From positions 16,114 to 80,113 of the forward strand of contig CAZAOK010000004.1 of the NCBI GenBank assembly GCA_964486725.1: 64,000 nucleotides of DNA. The letters are read 5' to 3'. A model generated the notes under the pieces. The model was not told the origin of the DNA, did not search any database, and worked only from the letters and a program-made list of their open reading frames with translations. The stretch is from M55B154 sp964486725. Its GTDB lineage: Bacteria > Spirochaetota > UBA4802 > UB4802. A program made the translations under genes and the position numbers. Positions 53,533-62,926 of this stretch are shown piece after piece; within the stretch, counting starts at the first letter, position 1, and every line of letters begins with the position of its first letter.

Positions 53533-53561
53533 TTGACTTGTAACATCAGCAAAATTACCAT
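53533..53561 (+). promoter_or_regulatory. Candidate promoter for the STAS gene
   Basis: TTGACT (53533-53538), 17 bases and TACCAT (53556-53561) precede the STAS ATG by 65 bases. The -10 matches four of six. Confidence 0.42.
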
Positions 53562-53626
53562 TTGATGCGTAAGTTGATAATTACCTATTCTGGGATTGTA
53601 GTTAGTAAAATATACCGGGGAAAGAT

Positions 53627-53932
53627 ATGGATATTGATATCAGGGATAAAGATACTACTGTTGAGATCATTATTGACGGTGATATCGAGATGATGTCTAT
53701 AAAGAACTTTAAGCAAAAACTTATGGATGTTGGTCAGAACAGGGATGTTGATATAGATCTTGATCTCTCAAATGTTGATTATATTGATTCATCTGGAGTA
53801 GGTGTATTGATCAGCCTTTTGAAATTGCAGAAGAAAAAAGGCAAACTACTAAACATCAGCAAGGTGAGTCCAAAGGTGTTGAATGTATTAAAGTTGAGTT
53901 CACTTTCCGAGGTTTTCAAACTTGAGGAATAG
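53627..53932 (+). CDS. STAS-domain anti-sigma factor antagonist
   Basis: The 101-residue protein is a single STAS domain with the phosphorylation-type segment VDYIDSSGVGVLISLLK (Ser about residue 58). Such proteins are switched by a kinase/anti-sigma and a PP2C phosphatase. A PP2C-like protein is encoded at 57948 and an ECF sigma pair at 55956, but no RsbW-type kinase is in the window, so the partners are not established. GGGGAAAG lies just before the ATG. Confidence 0.92.
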   Translation: MDIDIRDKDTTVEIIIDGDIEMMSIKNFKQKLMDVGQNRDVDIDLDLSNVDYIDSSGVGVLISLLKLQKKKGKLLNISKVSPKVLNVLKLSSLSEVFKLEE

Positions 53933-54021
53933 TAAGAGTAGTGATTCTGTGCTATACTTGTGTATAAAGGCCATTGCACTTTTTATTATGATCCTCCTGG
54001 TAATGCCTGTCGGGTATTAAT

Positions 54022-54537
54022 ATGACAATAGAAAACAATGATGATACTTTTGATTATACACGATTACGTATAGGATCAGGAGTAGATGTTCACCCTTTCA
54101 GGGAAGGACGGGAGCTTTGGCTGGGGGGAGTTAATATTCAACATCCAATGGGGTTGCTGGGGCATTCTGATGCTGATGTGTTGACGCATGCCATTATAGA
54201 CGCAATTCTTGGTGCTGCCGGTTTTGGTGATATCGGTAGCATGTTTCCTGATAGTGACACGGTGTACAAGGGAATATCCAGTATAGAACTGTTAACCCGG
54301 GCATGGAAAAGGTGCAGGGAACATGGTATGCGGCTGATTAATATTGATGTAACACTTGCATGTGAGAATCCGATAATAATGCCGCATGCGGAGAAAATGC
54401 GTCTATGCTTGTCATCAGCACTTAATCTTTCTGATCCCCGTTTAATCTCAATTAAAGCTACTACAACTGAAAAACTCGGGTTTATTGGTAGAGAAGAGGG
54501 TATCGCGGCACATGCGGTTGTCTTAATGTATCGATGA
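54022..54537 (+). CDS. ispF: IspF: 2-C-methyl-D-erythritol 2,4-cyclodiphosphate synthase
   Basis: The 171-residue enzyme closes the cyclodiphosphate ring in the MEP isoprenoid pathway. Metal ligands are in SGVDVHPF (Asp and His) and LGHSDADVLTHAIIDAILGA; DIGSMFPD, ENPIIMPH and TTEKLGFIGREEGIAAHA are the other landmarks. The cell thus makes isoprenoids by the MEP route. IspD is not next to it. A variant 13-residue lead exists before the family start. Confidence 0.96.
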   Translation: MTIENNDDTFDYTRLRIGSGVDVHPFREGRELWLGGVNIQHPMGLLGHSDADVLTHAIIDAILGAAGFGDIGSMFPDSDTVYKGISSIELLTRAWKRCREHGMRLINIDVTLACENPIIMPHAEKMRLCLSSALNLSDPRLISIKATTTEKLGFIGREEGIAAHAVVLMYR

Positions 54538-54688
54538 TACAAAGCATACCTGTTTCATTCTTATTATGAATTTATTGTAAATCGCGCTTTCGCGGATCAA
54601 TAACAGTTGACAACCCTGTTTAATCTGCTGTGTTCGTATGTGAAAATTAAGACATACATGATATACTTATGTTTTGGGCAGGTACAAA

Positions 54689-55903
54689 ATGATTACAAAT
54701 AATATCGAATTACTAAAACGGGGAACTGAAGAAATCATTCCACTTGATGAATTTACATCCAAGCTTGACCGTTCAGAAAAAGAAAACAAACCTCTTATAG
54801 TAAAGGCAGGATTTGATCCAACTGCTCCTGATATACACCTGGGGCATACCGTGCTTTTAAGAAAAATGCGACATTTTCAGGACATGGGCCATATGGTATA
54901 TTTTCTGATTGGTGATTTTACCGGTATGATCGGAGATCCATCTGGAAAATCTGAAACAAGGAATCGGTTAACAAGGGAAGAAGTGATGGAGAATGCTGAA
55001 ACATATAAAAAACAGGTATTCCGCATCCTTGATAACGAAAAGACAAAAATCGTGTTTAACTCATCCTGGTGTCAATCAATGACATTCGCGGATGTTCTGG
55101 ATTTGACTGCCCGTTATAATGTGGCACGAATGCTTGAAAGGGATGATTTTTCCAATCGATATAAGGATAATAAACCAATTTCAATACTTGAATTCATGTA
55201 TCCCCTTGTGCAGGGATATGATTCAGTAGCCTTGAAAGCTGATATTGAGCTGGGAGGTACTGATCAGAAATTTAATCTCCTGGTGGGGCGTGACTTGCAA
55301 CGTGAATATGGACAGGAACCGCAGGTCATAATGACAGTTCCGTTACTTGTGGGTCTTGATGGTGTGCAGAAAATGAGTAAGTCATTGAATAACTATATTG
55401 GAATAGAAGAATCACCCCGTGAAATATTTGGCAAAGTAATGTCAATCTCAGATGAAGTCATGTTCCTTTATTATGAACTGGTGACTGATGTGCCACGGGA
55501 GCAGATTAATGAGTCCAGAAAAGGGCTGGAAGCAGGAGAATTGCATCCCCGGGACGTGAAAGTAAAACTCGCAAAAGAAATTTGCAAACAATTTCATGAT
55601 GAAGAGGCTGCGAATAATGCGGAAGCCGAATTCAACAGAATATTCGTAAATAAGGATGTTCCCGATGATATTGATGAATATGCTATCCCTGAAGATGAAC
55701 TGTCAGATGGAAAAATATGGATTATAAAACTGCTGGTTCTAACCGGTATGGCAAAAAGTAATGGTGAAGCAAGGCGGCTTATCAAGGGTGGTGGTGTATC
55801 CATAGATGGTGAGAAAATAACAGATGAAGACCTGGAGATGTCATTTGATTCGGAATCAATTATCAAGGTAGGGAAAAGACGTTTCATTAAAATTGTTCCA
55901 TGA
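54689..55903 (+). CDS. tyrS: Tyrosyl-tRNA synthetase
   Basis: The frame opens at 54674, but ATG 54689 has AGGT 6 bases upstream. The 404-residue enzyme has the HIGH-like HLGHTVLLRKM, the tyrosine-site segment, QGYDSVALKADIELGGTDQKFNLL cut here to ELGGTDQKFN, KMSKSLNNYIG, and an S4 RNA-binding domain at the end (EARRLIKGGGVSIDGEK). HLGH/KMSKS and length put it in the second bacterial TyrRS type (TyrZ-like). It is followed by the ECF sigma gene with about 50 bases between. Confidence 0.95.
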   Translation: MITNNIELLKRGTEEIIPLDEFTSKLDRSEKENKPLIVKAGFDPTAPDIHLGHTVLLRKMRHFQDMGHMVYFLIGDFTGMIGDPSGKSETRNRLTREEVMENAETYKKQVFRILDNEKTKIVFNSSWCQSMTFADVLDLTARYNVARMLERDDFSNRYKDNKPISILEFMYPLVQGYDSVALKADIELGGTDQKFNLLVGRDLQREYGQEPQVIMTVPLLVGLDGVQKMSKSLNNYIGIEESPREIFGKVMSISDEVMFLYYELVTDVPREQINESRKGLEAGELHPRDVKVKLAKEICKQFHDEEAANNAEAEFNRIFVNKDVPDDIDEYAIPEDELSDGKIWIIKLLVLTGMAKSNGEARRLIKGGGVSIDGEKITDEDLEMSFDSESIIKVGKRRFIKIVP

Positions 55904-55955
55904 AACAAAAACAAATTACTTTTTGGAAAAAAAACGTAACCCATTGGTGGAGTGC

Positions 55956-56528
55956 ATGTCAGATATAAATGATATCGAAACAATTGACAGGGTTCTTTCT
56001 GGTAATCTAAATTCTTATGAAATACTGGTTAAGAAGTATCAAGACAGGATTTTCAGGTATGTGTATTCCAGAATACCAGACTATGATGAAGCTCTCGATA
56101 TTACACAGGAGATTTTCGTTCTGACCATGGAATCGTTGCATACATTCAGGAGAGAATCAAAATTTTCTACGTGGCTGTATAGTATCGCCATTAACTACTG
56201 TAAAAATTATAAGCGAAAAAAGAGGCGATACCGGGAAGTGCCAATACAGCGGACTGGCTCAGACTCTGAATATGAATTACAGCTGACTGATGCCCGTCAA
56301 AATCCTGAGCGGGAAGTTATAGCCAGGGACTCACTGAGGATCGTAATGGAAGAATTACAGAAGTTGCCGGAAGATTATCGTGATATACTCGTTCTTCGGG
56401 ACCTTGAAGGGGAGTCATACAGTGATATTGCTGATATTCTATCAATCAGCCTTTCAAATGTGAAGGTCAGAATTCACAGGGGTCGTGAAATGTTGAAAAG
56501 CAGGCTGCAGCATAGGGGGTTACTATGA
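55956..56528 (+). CDS. ECF-type RNA polymerase sigma factor
   Basis: The start ATG 55956 follows GGTGGAG by 5 bases; the frame is open from 55893. The 190-residue protein has region 2 (YQDRIFRYVYSRIPDYDEALDITQEIF, seen here in YDEALDITQEIF) and region 4 (LPEDYRDILVLRDLEGESYSDIADILSISLSNVKVRIHRGR, seen here in SNVKVRIHRGR). It directs polymerase to a small regulon and is held by the next gene, an anti-sigma, with a four-base overlap. Confidence 0.94.
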   Translation: MSDINDIETIDRVLSGNLNSYEILVKKYQDRIFRYVYSRIPDYDEALDITQEIFVLTMESLHTFRRESKFSTWLYSIAINYCKNYKRKKRRYREVPIQRTGSDSEYELQLTDARQNPEREVIARDSLRIVMEELQKLPEDYRDILVLRDLEGESYSDIADILSISLSNVKVRIHRGREMLKSRLQHRGLL

Positions 56529-57226
56529 TGAGAATGCATGTTCCATTCAGAAAATTATCAGCATATTTTGATGGTATAATCTCAGCTGAAGAGAAAGTTG
56601 AAATAAAAGAACATCTTGAACATTGTAAATCATGTGAAAAACAATATAATGATCTGAAGAAGATGATCGGGATGGTATCTTCCCTGAAGGGAATAGAAAT
56701 AAAGAAAGATGATACATTTATTTCGGAAATTATTACAAAAGTAAAATCAGGCTCACGTAAAAAGAATTTCAGGAAGATTGCAAACATTTCGGCTGTTGCC
56801 GCTTCAATTGCAGTTGTGTTTGGTGTTATTTTTCTATCCCCGGATTCAGTTGATCATATGAAAAGCGGTACAGTGTTTTTTGCCGGTGATGAAAAAGCAG
56901 AAAAGGGCAGTAGGATTACAGAAAGGCTGGACAGCATAATTATTTCATCAACCGGACGTGAAAATACTCTCAGGTTGCTTCGCATGCATGATGTGAAGCT
57001 AAAAAAAATATCCGATTCACATATTATCGCTGAAACTGATGCAGCTACCTTGCGACAATTACAACAGAAGCTTGGTGAAGGGCAACCCCAAAGAAACACG
57101 TTAACTCAGAATGTGGGCAGCGGACAGCGAACTATTATATCCATGGATGATATCAGATTTCCTTTCTCACTTATAAACGACGGGTTATCCGAAAGAAAGG
57201 TGCGAATCAGGGTACAGGTGAGATAG
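56525..57226 (+). CDS. Anti-sigma factor with zf-HC2 motif
   Basis: The 233-residue protein has the zinc anti-sigma motif near residue 30 (KEHLEHCKSCEKQY, H-x3-C-x2-C) and a single membrane helix at about 85-105 (AASIAVVFGVIFLS). The part outside the membrane has a TIGR-like structure that I do not recognise. It overlaps the sigma gene by ATGA, so it is co-expressed. Release by proteolysis or by ligand is typical of the class. Confidence 0.88.
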   Translation: MMRMHVPFRKLSAYFDGIISAEEKVEIKEHLEHCKSCEKQYNDLKKMIGMVSSLKGIEIKKDDTFISEIITKVKSGSRKKNFRKIANISAVAASIAVVFGVIFLSPDSVDHMKSGTVFFAGDEKAEKGSRITERLDSIIISSTGRENTLRLLRMHDVKLKKISDSHIIAETDAATLRQLQQKLGEGQPQRNTLTQNVGSGQRTIISMDDIRFPFSLINDGLSERKVRIRVQVR

Positions 57227-57242
57227 TACAGGCTTTCACCCG

Positions 57243-57806
57243 TCAGGTGTCGCCTTTATCCCTGTCATTATTAAAGGGGAGGTGCGGTTCAGCATAATGT
57301 ATAGTATCTATCAATTCCTTGTGAAAATCCTTCAACCTGTCTTTTTCCCTTAATGGTCTTATTGCTGGTTTCTTGCCATTTCTTAAATCCCGCAGGTATT
57401 GTGTCATTACGTACAATGGGCCGGTTATGCGGTGTGAACTGATTATTGAGAACGCAAAGATAACTATCGCCTGTAAAACTGTTATGATCACGATGAAATA
57501 AAGTACCAGCTGGCTATTATACCTGATTTCCTTTAACATCCCGATGTTTTGCTTGAAGGTTTTCTCGCCTTCCTGAATAATTAAGCTTTCTGAATTATGG
57601 AGAGCAGGTGTGGTAAGAAACATCTCAATCATTGCCCCCTGGTTATCCACTACTTCTTCTGTGTAAGAATTATTTTTCTGCGCGAAAAAAAATAATACAG
57701 CTGAAACAATTAACAGGGTAATAAATGGTAAAAGCGCAGACCTGATGGCAGCTCTATACTGGAATTTTTTATCTACTACTATCCTGGTTCGTTTATGTTC
57801 CATCAT
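57243..57806 (-). CDS. Second two-helix HAMP-like protein without output domain
   Basis: The 187-residue protein resembles the product of 11158-11694: start VDKKFQYRAAIRSALL, a first helix (about 20-42), a periplasmic loop, a second helix (about 100-122) and the HAMP-like tail HRITGPLYVMTQYLRDLRNGKKPAIRPLREKDRLKDF (shortened here to RPLREKDRLKDF). It ends soon after. It lies between the ECF pair and the PP2C gene, convergent with the former. It may signal to the downstream phosphatase; this is inference. Confidence 0.72.
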   Translation of the reverse strand: MMEHKRTRIVVDKKFQYRAAIRSALLPFITLLIVSAVLFFFAQKNNSYTEEVVDNQGAMIEMFLTTPALHNSESLIIQEGEKTFKQNIGMLKEIRYNSQLVLYFIVIITVLQAIVIFAFSIISSHRITGPLYVMTQYLRDLRNGKKPAIRPLREKDRLKDFHKELIDTIHYAEPHLPFNNDRDKGDT

Positions 57807-57947
57807 ATCCTCGTTTTACTCTGGTTATGCAAAAATAAATTTTATTGTTGCATTATAGCTGATTTCTCATAAATTGATGATATATGATCGACAATAAACA
57901 AGTCAATTATTTTTAGCTGTCAAATTATTGAATCAGGGCGGGAAAAC

Positions 57948-60092
57948 ATGCAGACTTTAAGTCTTATCGCGTCTTTTCTGGCATCAGCTTTCCTTATATT
58001 CACGATTATTTTTGTTCTGGTTAAAGACTGGCGTGACCGTGTGAACAGGTATTATGCGTATTTCGGTTTGTGTTCGTTTGGAATTCTCTTTAATATGTTT
58101 CTCACTTACATGATGCCCGATTCACAACACCTGACATTATTAAACAAGCTTACCCAGGCCAGCACTGTTCTCAGCTTCTCCGGTTTATTCGTAATGTCAT
58201 TTACTTTTCCCAAAACAGAAAAGCAGGTATCCTTTCCCATGGTTATTTTAATATTGATACCTGCATATGTACTGGCTTATATCGCCGTATTTACTGACTT
58301 AAATATTGCACGGGCGTATTTTCAAGATGGTACACTTGTAAGAGAGTTTGAGTACTTTTATACCATATACCTTGTATGTGTATTCTTATATATTCTGTCA
58401 GCCATAATTAACTTTATCCGAAAATATATTAAGACAAATGTAAAAATTTACCGTTTGCAGATGAGATTTGTTTTTATCGGTACAAGTGTTGCTATGTTTA
58501 TAGCCGCAGTGTTCTCAATTATAATACCCAGGTTTTTTGGTTATTCAGATCTATATGTACTCGGGCCTTCCCTGGCTACTTACATTGCCCTTTCCTCTCT
58601 GTTTTACGCAATAGTTTCATACAACATGATGGATATTCGTACGGCCATACATAAAACTACAATGTATGCGATTATTTCAACGGTAATTTTCGTTCCTATC
58701 TTTTTAACGATTGAATTGTATGACATGAATCTATGGGGATTGCATGATCTGCCGTTATATCTGCTGGCAGCCGTGATGGTGGTAATATTTATTATTTTTT
58801 CTGTGTATGTACAGCCGATAATTGACAGGGTATTCAAGAGAAAACAGTATGAACTTGAAGCGATGCTTAACAGTTTTGTGGTTGAAGTGGGTGGAATTCG
58901 TGATCTTAACCTGATAGTTAAGCGAACCGTTGATACCCTGGTGGATGTTTTGTTTCTGAAGAATGCATTTTTTATCATGTATAGTAACGAAACAAGAAAT
59001 TACGAACTCTTTTATCATATCGGTGAAGAACCACCTGCACCCGTTCTGCAGAGAAATTCTTCAATTATACGGTGGTTTGTCAGGAACCAGGAAATCCTTT
59101 CTGTTGACCGTGTATATAAGGATGAAAGAAGTTTTACTGATATCCAGGATGATTTTATTACATTTTATTCTGAAAACCAGATCCAGGTAGTAATACCCAT
59201 TTATCACGGCAGGCGTGTAATTGGGTTGATGTGCCTTGGTGAAAAGGATTCGCTCGCGTCATTCAAACCTGACGAGCTGGAGATGCTGGACTATTTTGCC
59301 TCTGAGAGCAGTCTTAACATCTCAAACGCGATAACGTACCAGGAGTCCAAGCAGGAGCAGTTGATCCAGAGGACGATATCACTTTCTTCAGATATACTTT
59401 CAAAATCAGTACCAACTACATTGCCAAACCTGTTAGGTATAAAATTTGGTGTCTTTTACATACCACGCCAGGGAGAGGGGATTGATTATTTTGATTTTAT
59501 CCGTCCCGGAACGCAGGGAGTGGGAGCTATCGCAACGGATATCTCGGGACTCGGAGTTAACAGCGCTTTATACTCTGTAATACTTCGTTCAGCATTTCAG
59601 ACATGCATCAATGAGAGTCATTCCACCTACCATGTCGTTCAGAAATTAAACAGGGTTCTTTACGAATATACCAGCGGAAAAGGTGGGTTCGTTACTTCCT
59701 TCTATTATTATTTTGATGTACGGTCAATGCGTTTGATTTATACAAACGCCGGCTTTCCTCCAATGGAACTTTTCAGGATAGACAAAAATGATTTTGATTC
59801 TCTTGATACCGAGGGTATCCCCCTTGGCTATGATCCCGCGGCAAATTATGGTATGGGACGAACAAATATATTACGTGGTGATATTGGTGTAGTGTATTCC
59901 AAGGCATTAACCAGTTCAAAGAACCCAAGGGGAGAAGCTTTCGGGATTGACCGCTTACGGAGAATAATCAAGGAAAACCGCATGGATAAGCCAACGGATA
60001 TCAGCGCGAAGATACAGGAGGAATTCAAATCATTCATAGGACTTTCTTCCCCCGAATCTGATATCGTGGTAATCATTTTTAAAGCATACTAG
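57948..60092 (+). CDS. 7TM-GAF-PP2C (SpoIIE-like) phosphatase, partly degenerate
   Basis: The 714-residue protein has an N-terminal seven-helix membrane sensor (residues 1-280), a GAF-like domain (about 310-470) and a SpoIIE/RsbU-type PP2C domain (about 490-712). VGAIATDISGLGVNSALYSVILRSAF keeps one metal Asp, but the GDYYD-type motif reads EGIDYFDFI, the TDG-type motif reads YSKALTSSKN and the last DD-T reads ESDIVVIIF, so metal ligands are reduced. It may dephosphorylate a STAS protein such as that at 53627, or be a pseudo-phosphatase that only binds. It is a single gene. Confidence 0.8.
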   Translation: MQTLSLIASFLASAFLIFTIIFVLVKDWRDRVNRYYAYFGLCSFGILFNMFLTYMMPDSQHLTLLNKLTQASTVLSFSGLFVMSFTFPKTEKQVSFPMVILILIPAYVLAYIAVFTDLNIARAYFQDGTLVREFEYFYTIYLVCVFLYILSAIINFIRKYIKTNVKIYRLQMRFVFIGTSVAMFIAAVFSIIIPRFFGYSDLYVLGPSLATYIALSSLFYAIVSYNMMDIRTAIHKTTMYAIISTVIFVPIFLTIELYDMNLWGLHDLPLYLLAAVMVVIFIIFSVYVQPIIDRVFKRKQYELEAMLNSFVVEVGGIRDLNLIVKRTVDTLVDVLFLKNAFFIMYSNETRNYELFYHIGEEPPAPVLQRNSSIIRWFVRNQEILSVDRVYKDERSFTDIQDDFITFYSENQIQVVIPIYHGRRVIGLMCLGEKDSLASFKPDELEMLDYFASESSLNISNAITYQESKQEQLIQRTISLSSDILSKSVPTTLPNLLGIKFGVFYIPRQGEGIDYFDFIRPGTQGVGAIATDISGLGVNSALYSVILRSAFQTCINESHSTYHVVQKLNRVLYEYTSGKGGFVTSFYYYFDVRSMRLIYTNAGFPPMELFRIDKNDFDSLDTEGIPLGYDPAANYGMGRTNILRGDIGVVYSKALTSSKNPRGEAFGIDRLRRIIKENRMDKPTDISAKIQEEFKSFIGLSSPESDIVVIIFKAY

Positions 60093-61015
60093 AGAGACCG
60101 GGCTAACTCCTCCAGTCCTTCCTTAACGGTAAACCTGGGAACAAAACCGAGCTTATCACGCAATTTTCTGTTATCTGATACAGATTCCCGTATATCCCCC
60201 TGGCGGGGTGCGTGGTATTTTATGGATATTTCTTTGTCATATATTTGTTTTAGCATTTCCAGAAGGTCATTTAGCGAGGTGGCCTTCCCGTATCCCACGT
60301 TATAATTTTCAAAGCCGGTGCTGTTCCTTTCTGCTGCGAGTATATTCGCCTGTACCACGTCTTTCACGAATATAAAATCCCTGTACTGATTACCATCTCC
60401 GAAAACGGTTACTGGTTGATTTGCTTTAATCCTTGTAGTGAAAATGGATATAACCCCCGAGTATGGCGATGATGGGTCCTGGCGTGGGCCGAATACATTA
60501 AAGTACCGGAGAGCTACAGTTGGAATACCGTACAGTTCGCTATGTAGCCTGAGATATGTCTCAGAGATATACTTATCAGCCCCATAGGGAGATATGGGTT
60601 TGACAGGTGAAACTTCGCTTTTGGGCAGTTCGGGATGATCACCGAATATGGCGGCTGAGCACGCGAAAATGACTTTTTTAGCCTTATGTTTTCTTGCCGA
60701 TTCCAGAACATTTAATGTGCCACCCGCGTTGACCTCAAAGGTTGCCCTGGGATTATCGATGGATTGCTGTACTGACGCGATTGCGGCCTGGTGAAAAATT
60801 ATATCATGACCGGCTATGGCCTTTTCAAGCAGGGGATAATCCCTGATGTCACCTTCGATGATGTCTAATTTATTATTTTTGGTGGCAAATTGTAAATTTT
60901 CCATTTTACCCGTGGAAAAATTGTCATACACGGTTACCTGATGGTCTTTCAATAGGTATTCTTCAGCGATATGTGATCCTATAAATCCGGCACCACCGGT
61001 AATAAACACTTTCAT
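60089..61015 (-). CDS. UDP-glucose 4-epimerase-like SDR
   Basis: The 308-residue protein has the Rossmann GGAGFIGSH (residues 7-15), the AAIASVQQSIDNP segment, and the active YGADKYISE (Tyr-x3-Lys) near 150. FNVFGPRQDPSSPYSGVIS and DGNQYRDFIFVKDV place it with the GalE/WbpP group of UDP-sugar 4-epimerases. It likely supplies a sugar for envelope glycans. Its end overlaps that of the PP2C gene by four bases in convergent orientation. It has no glycan partners nearby. Confidence 0.92.
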   Translation of the reverse strand: MKVFITGGAGFIGSHIAEEYLLKDHQVTVYDNFSTGKMENLQFATKNNKLDIIEGDIRDYPLLEKAIAGHDIIFHQAAIASVQQSIDNPRATFEVNAGGTLNVLESARKHKAKKVIFACSAAIFGDHPELPKSEVSPVKPISPYGADKYISETYLRLHSELYGIPTVALRYFNVFGPRQDPSSPYSGVISIFTTRIKANQPVTVFGDGNQYRDFIFVKDVVQANILAAERNSTGFENYNVGYGKATSLNDLLEMLKQIYDKEISIKYHAPRQGDIRESVSDNRKLRDKLGFVPRFTVKEGLEELARSL

Positions 61016-61083
61016 CCTGTTGTATGCCCCTTAAGTATTTTTAATCTTTGATTTGCAATCTGGTGGAAATTATATTCTATATT

Positions 61084-61102
61084 TTGTCAAGTTTCTTGAC
61101 AA
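61084..61102. promoter_or_regulatory. Palindrome in the serA promoter region
   Basis: ttgtcaag and cttgacaa (61084-61091 and 61095-61102) form an 8-bp palindrome with 3-base centre. TTGACA inside the second arm (61097-61102) is a possible -35 of serA; TAAAGT lies 18 bases on (61121-61126), but the -10 fit is poor. The site could be an operator over the promoter. Confidence 0.4.
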
Positions 61103-61207
61103 GGACAATTCGATCTGCGTAAAGTAATACGATTAGTATGTAACACTAATAAAACATAAAACATACGGAATTTCCAAAAGGTCTACATAACCCAGGGGGA
61201 CGAATTG

Positions 61208-62794
61208 ATGAAGAAAAAAATACTTATCAGCGATAAAATCGCTCAGGAAGGTCTTGATTTACTCGAAAAAAACGGATCATTTGAAGTAGTGTACAAAACT
61301 GATTGTGATGTGGAGGAATTAAAAAAACAGATTAAGGACGCTCACGCCCTTATTATTCGTTCAGCAACAAAAGTAACCGAAGAAATTATAAATGCCAGTG
61401 AAAAACTTGAAGTAGTTGCCAGGGCTGGTATCGGTCTTGACAATGTTGATATTCCAAAAGCTACCGAAAAGGGTGTGGTGGTAATGAATACTCCCGGTGG
61501 GAATACAGTGTCAACCGCTGAGCAGGCGGTTGGTATGATTTTTGCCATATCGCGTAATATCCCACAGGCTGATGCCAGCATGAAGCAGCAAAAATGGGAA
61601 AAAAAGAAGATGGAAGGAGTGGAACTCAAGGGAAAAACCGTGGCTGTTATAGGTCTTGGTCGAATTGGTATGGAAGTGGCGCGAAAATGCAGGGGACTTG
61701 GTATGAGGGTTATCGGTTATGATCCATATATTCCAACTGAAAAAGTTCGTGAGTTCGAAGTTGAAGTGGTCACCCTTGAAGAAGTATGGAAACTGGCTGA
61801 CTATATAACTGTTCATACACCTCTTACCGATCAGACAAGAGATCTTATTAACAAAGATGTATTTCCGAAATTAAAACCAACAGTACGGCTTATTAACTGC
61901 GCGCGTGGTGGTATCTACAATGAGAATGATCTGTATGATGCACTAAAGGAAGGAAAGATCGCGGGTGCCGCCCTTGATGTGTTTACCGAAGAGCCCCCAA
62001 AAAATATACCTCCTTTTCATGAACTTGAAAATGTTGTACTCACTCCACATCTTGGTGCTTCCACAAAGGAAGCGCAGGTTTCCGTAGCTGTTGAAGCGGC
62101 ACAGAATATAATGGAATACCTGCAAACCGGCATCGCCAGAAGCAGTGTGAATTTCGCTTCACTTGATATGGCCGAATATAACGCGCTTAAACCTTTTATC
62201 AACCTGGTTGAAAAAATGGGATATTTTCAGGGTGCGATACTCAAAGGAAGGGTTAAAAGTGTGCAGATCTATTATTCAGGTGAATTCGGCGATTACAACC
62301 TGGAGCCTGTAACGTCAGCTTACCTGAAAGGGCTTATTGATCCTTTCGTAGACTGGAATGTGAATTATGTAAATGCGCCCATACTGGCGAAGGAAAGGGG
62401 TATTAAAGTTCAGACAGGTGATGATTCTGAGGTCAAAGATTATACCCATCTTGTAACAGTCAAGGTGGAAGGCGAGAATGGGACAAATGAACTATGGGGT
62501 ACCGTAATCGGCAGGCAACCATGGATCGTTAAATATGATGATTACCTGGTAGATTTTATCCCCACGGGAAAAATGCTTGTGATGCATAATAATGATGTTC
62601 CCAATGTTATCGGATCAATCGGAACATTCCTGGGAGAAAGAAATGTGAATATAGCCAACCTGCATCTCGCCAGGACAAAAAGAGGAGGGGAAGCCCTTGT
62701 GATCCTGGAACTTGATGAAGACCTCTCGCAGGATTTTCTAAACAAGCTAAGTGAACTTCCACAGATAATTGACCTTAATTTCCTGTCTTTATAG
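61208..62794 (+). CDS. serA: D-3-phosphoglycerate dehydrogenase SerA
   Basis: The ATG 61208 follows GGGGGA by about 8 bases. The 528-residue enzyme is the long bacterial type: NAD domain with GLGRIGMEVA, catalytic Arg in NCARGGIYNE, Glu in DVFTEEPP and His in PHLGAST, then the intervening (ASB) domain and a C-terminal ACT domain (about 450-525, VPNVIGSIGTFLGERNVNIAN). ACT domains of this type often bind serine for feedback control. It makes 3-phosphohydroxypyruvate, the first step of serine synthesis. SerC and SerB are not adjacent. Confidence 0.96.
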   Translation: MKKKILISDKIAQEGLDLLEKNGSFEVVYKTDCDVEELKKQIKDAHALIIRSATKVTEEIINASEKLEVVARAGIGLDNVDIPKATEKGVVVMNTPGGNTVSTAEQAVGMIFAISRNIPQADASMKQQKWEKKKMEGVELKGKTVAVIGLGRIGMEVARKCRGLGMRVIGYDPYIPTEKVREFEVEVVTLEEVWKLADYITVHTPLTDQTRDLINKDVFPKLKPTVRLINCARGGIYNENDLYDALKEGKIAGAALDVFTEEPPKNIPPFHELENVVLTPHLGASTKEAQVSVAVEAAQNIMEYLQTGIARSSVNFASLDMAEYNALKPFINLVEKMGYFQGAILKGRVKSVQIYYSGEFGDYNLEPVTSAYLKGLIDPFVDWNVNYVNAPILAKERGIKVQTGDDSEVKDYTHLVTVKVEGENGTNELWGTVIGRQPWIVKYDDYLVDFIPTGKMLVMHNNDVPNVIGSIGTFLGERNVNIANLHLARTKRGGEALVILELDEDLSQDFLNKLSELPQIIDLNFLSL

Positions 62795-62926
62795 GTGCTG
62801 GGTGGCAACTGTAAAGCAGTGTTATATCAACAGGGGGGCGAAGCAGGCAGTGGGATTACCACGGCCGTCTTCGCTCCCTTTGTGTTCTGGCTGTTTCTCT
62901 TGTAAGGTTTGAGCTATCCTTTTCCT
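62795..62926. other. GC-rich intergenic hairpin between serA and the VIT1 gene
   Basis: Near-identical arms gggggcgaag (about 62834-62843) and cttcgctccc (62869-62878) flank a 25-base loop, making an imperfect hairpin that is more GC-rich than the surroundings. It lies between convergent genes and may slow or stop transcripts, but there is no clear T-run. Confidence 0.4.
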
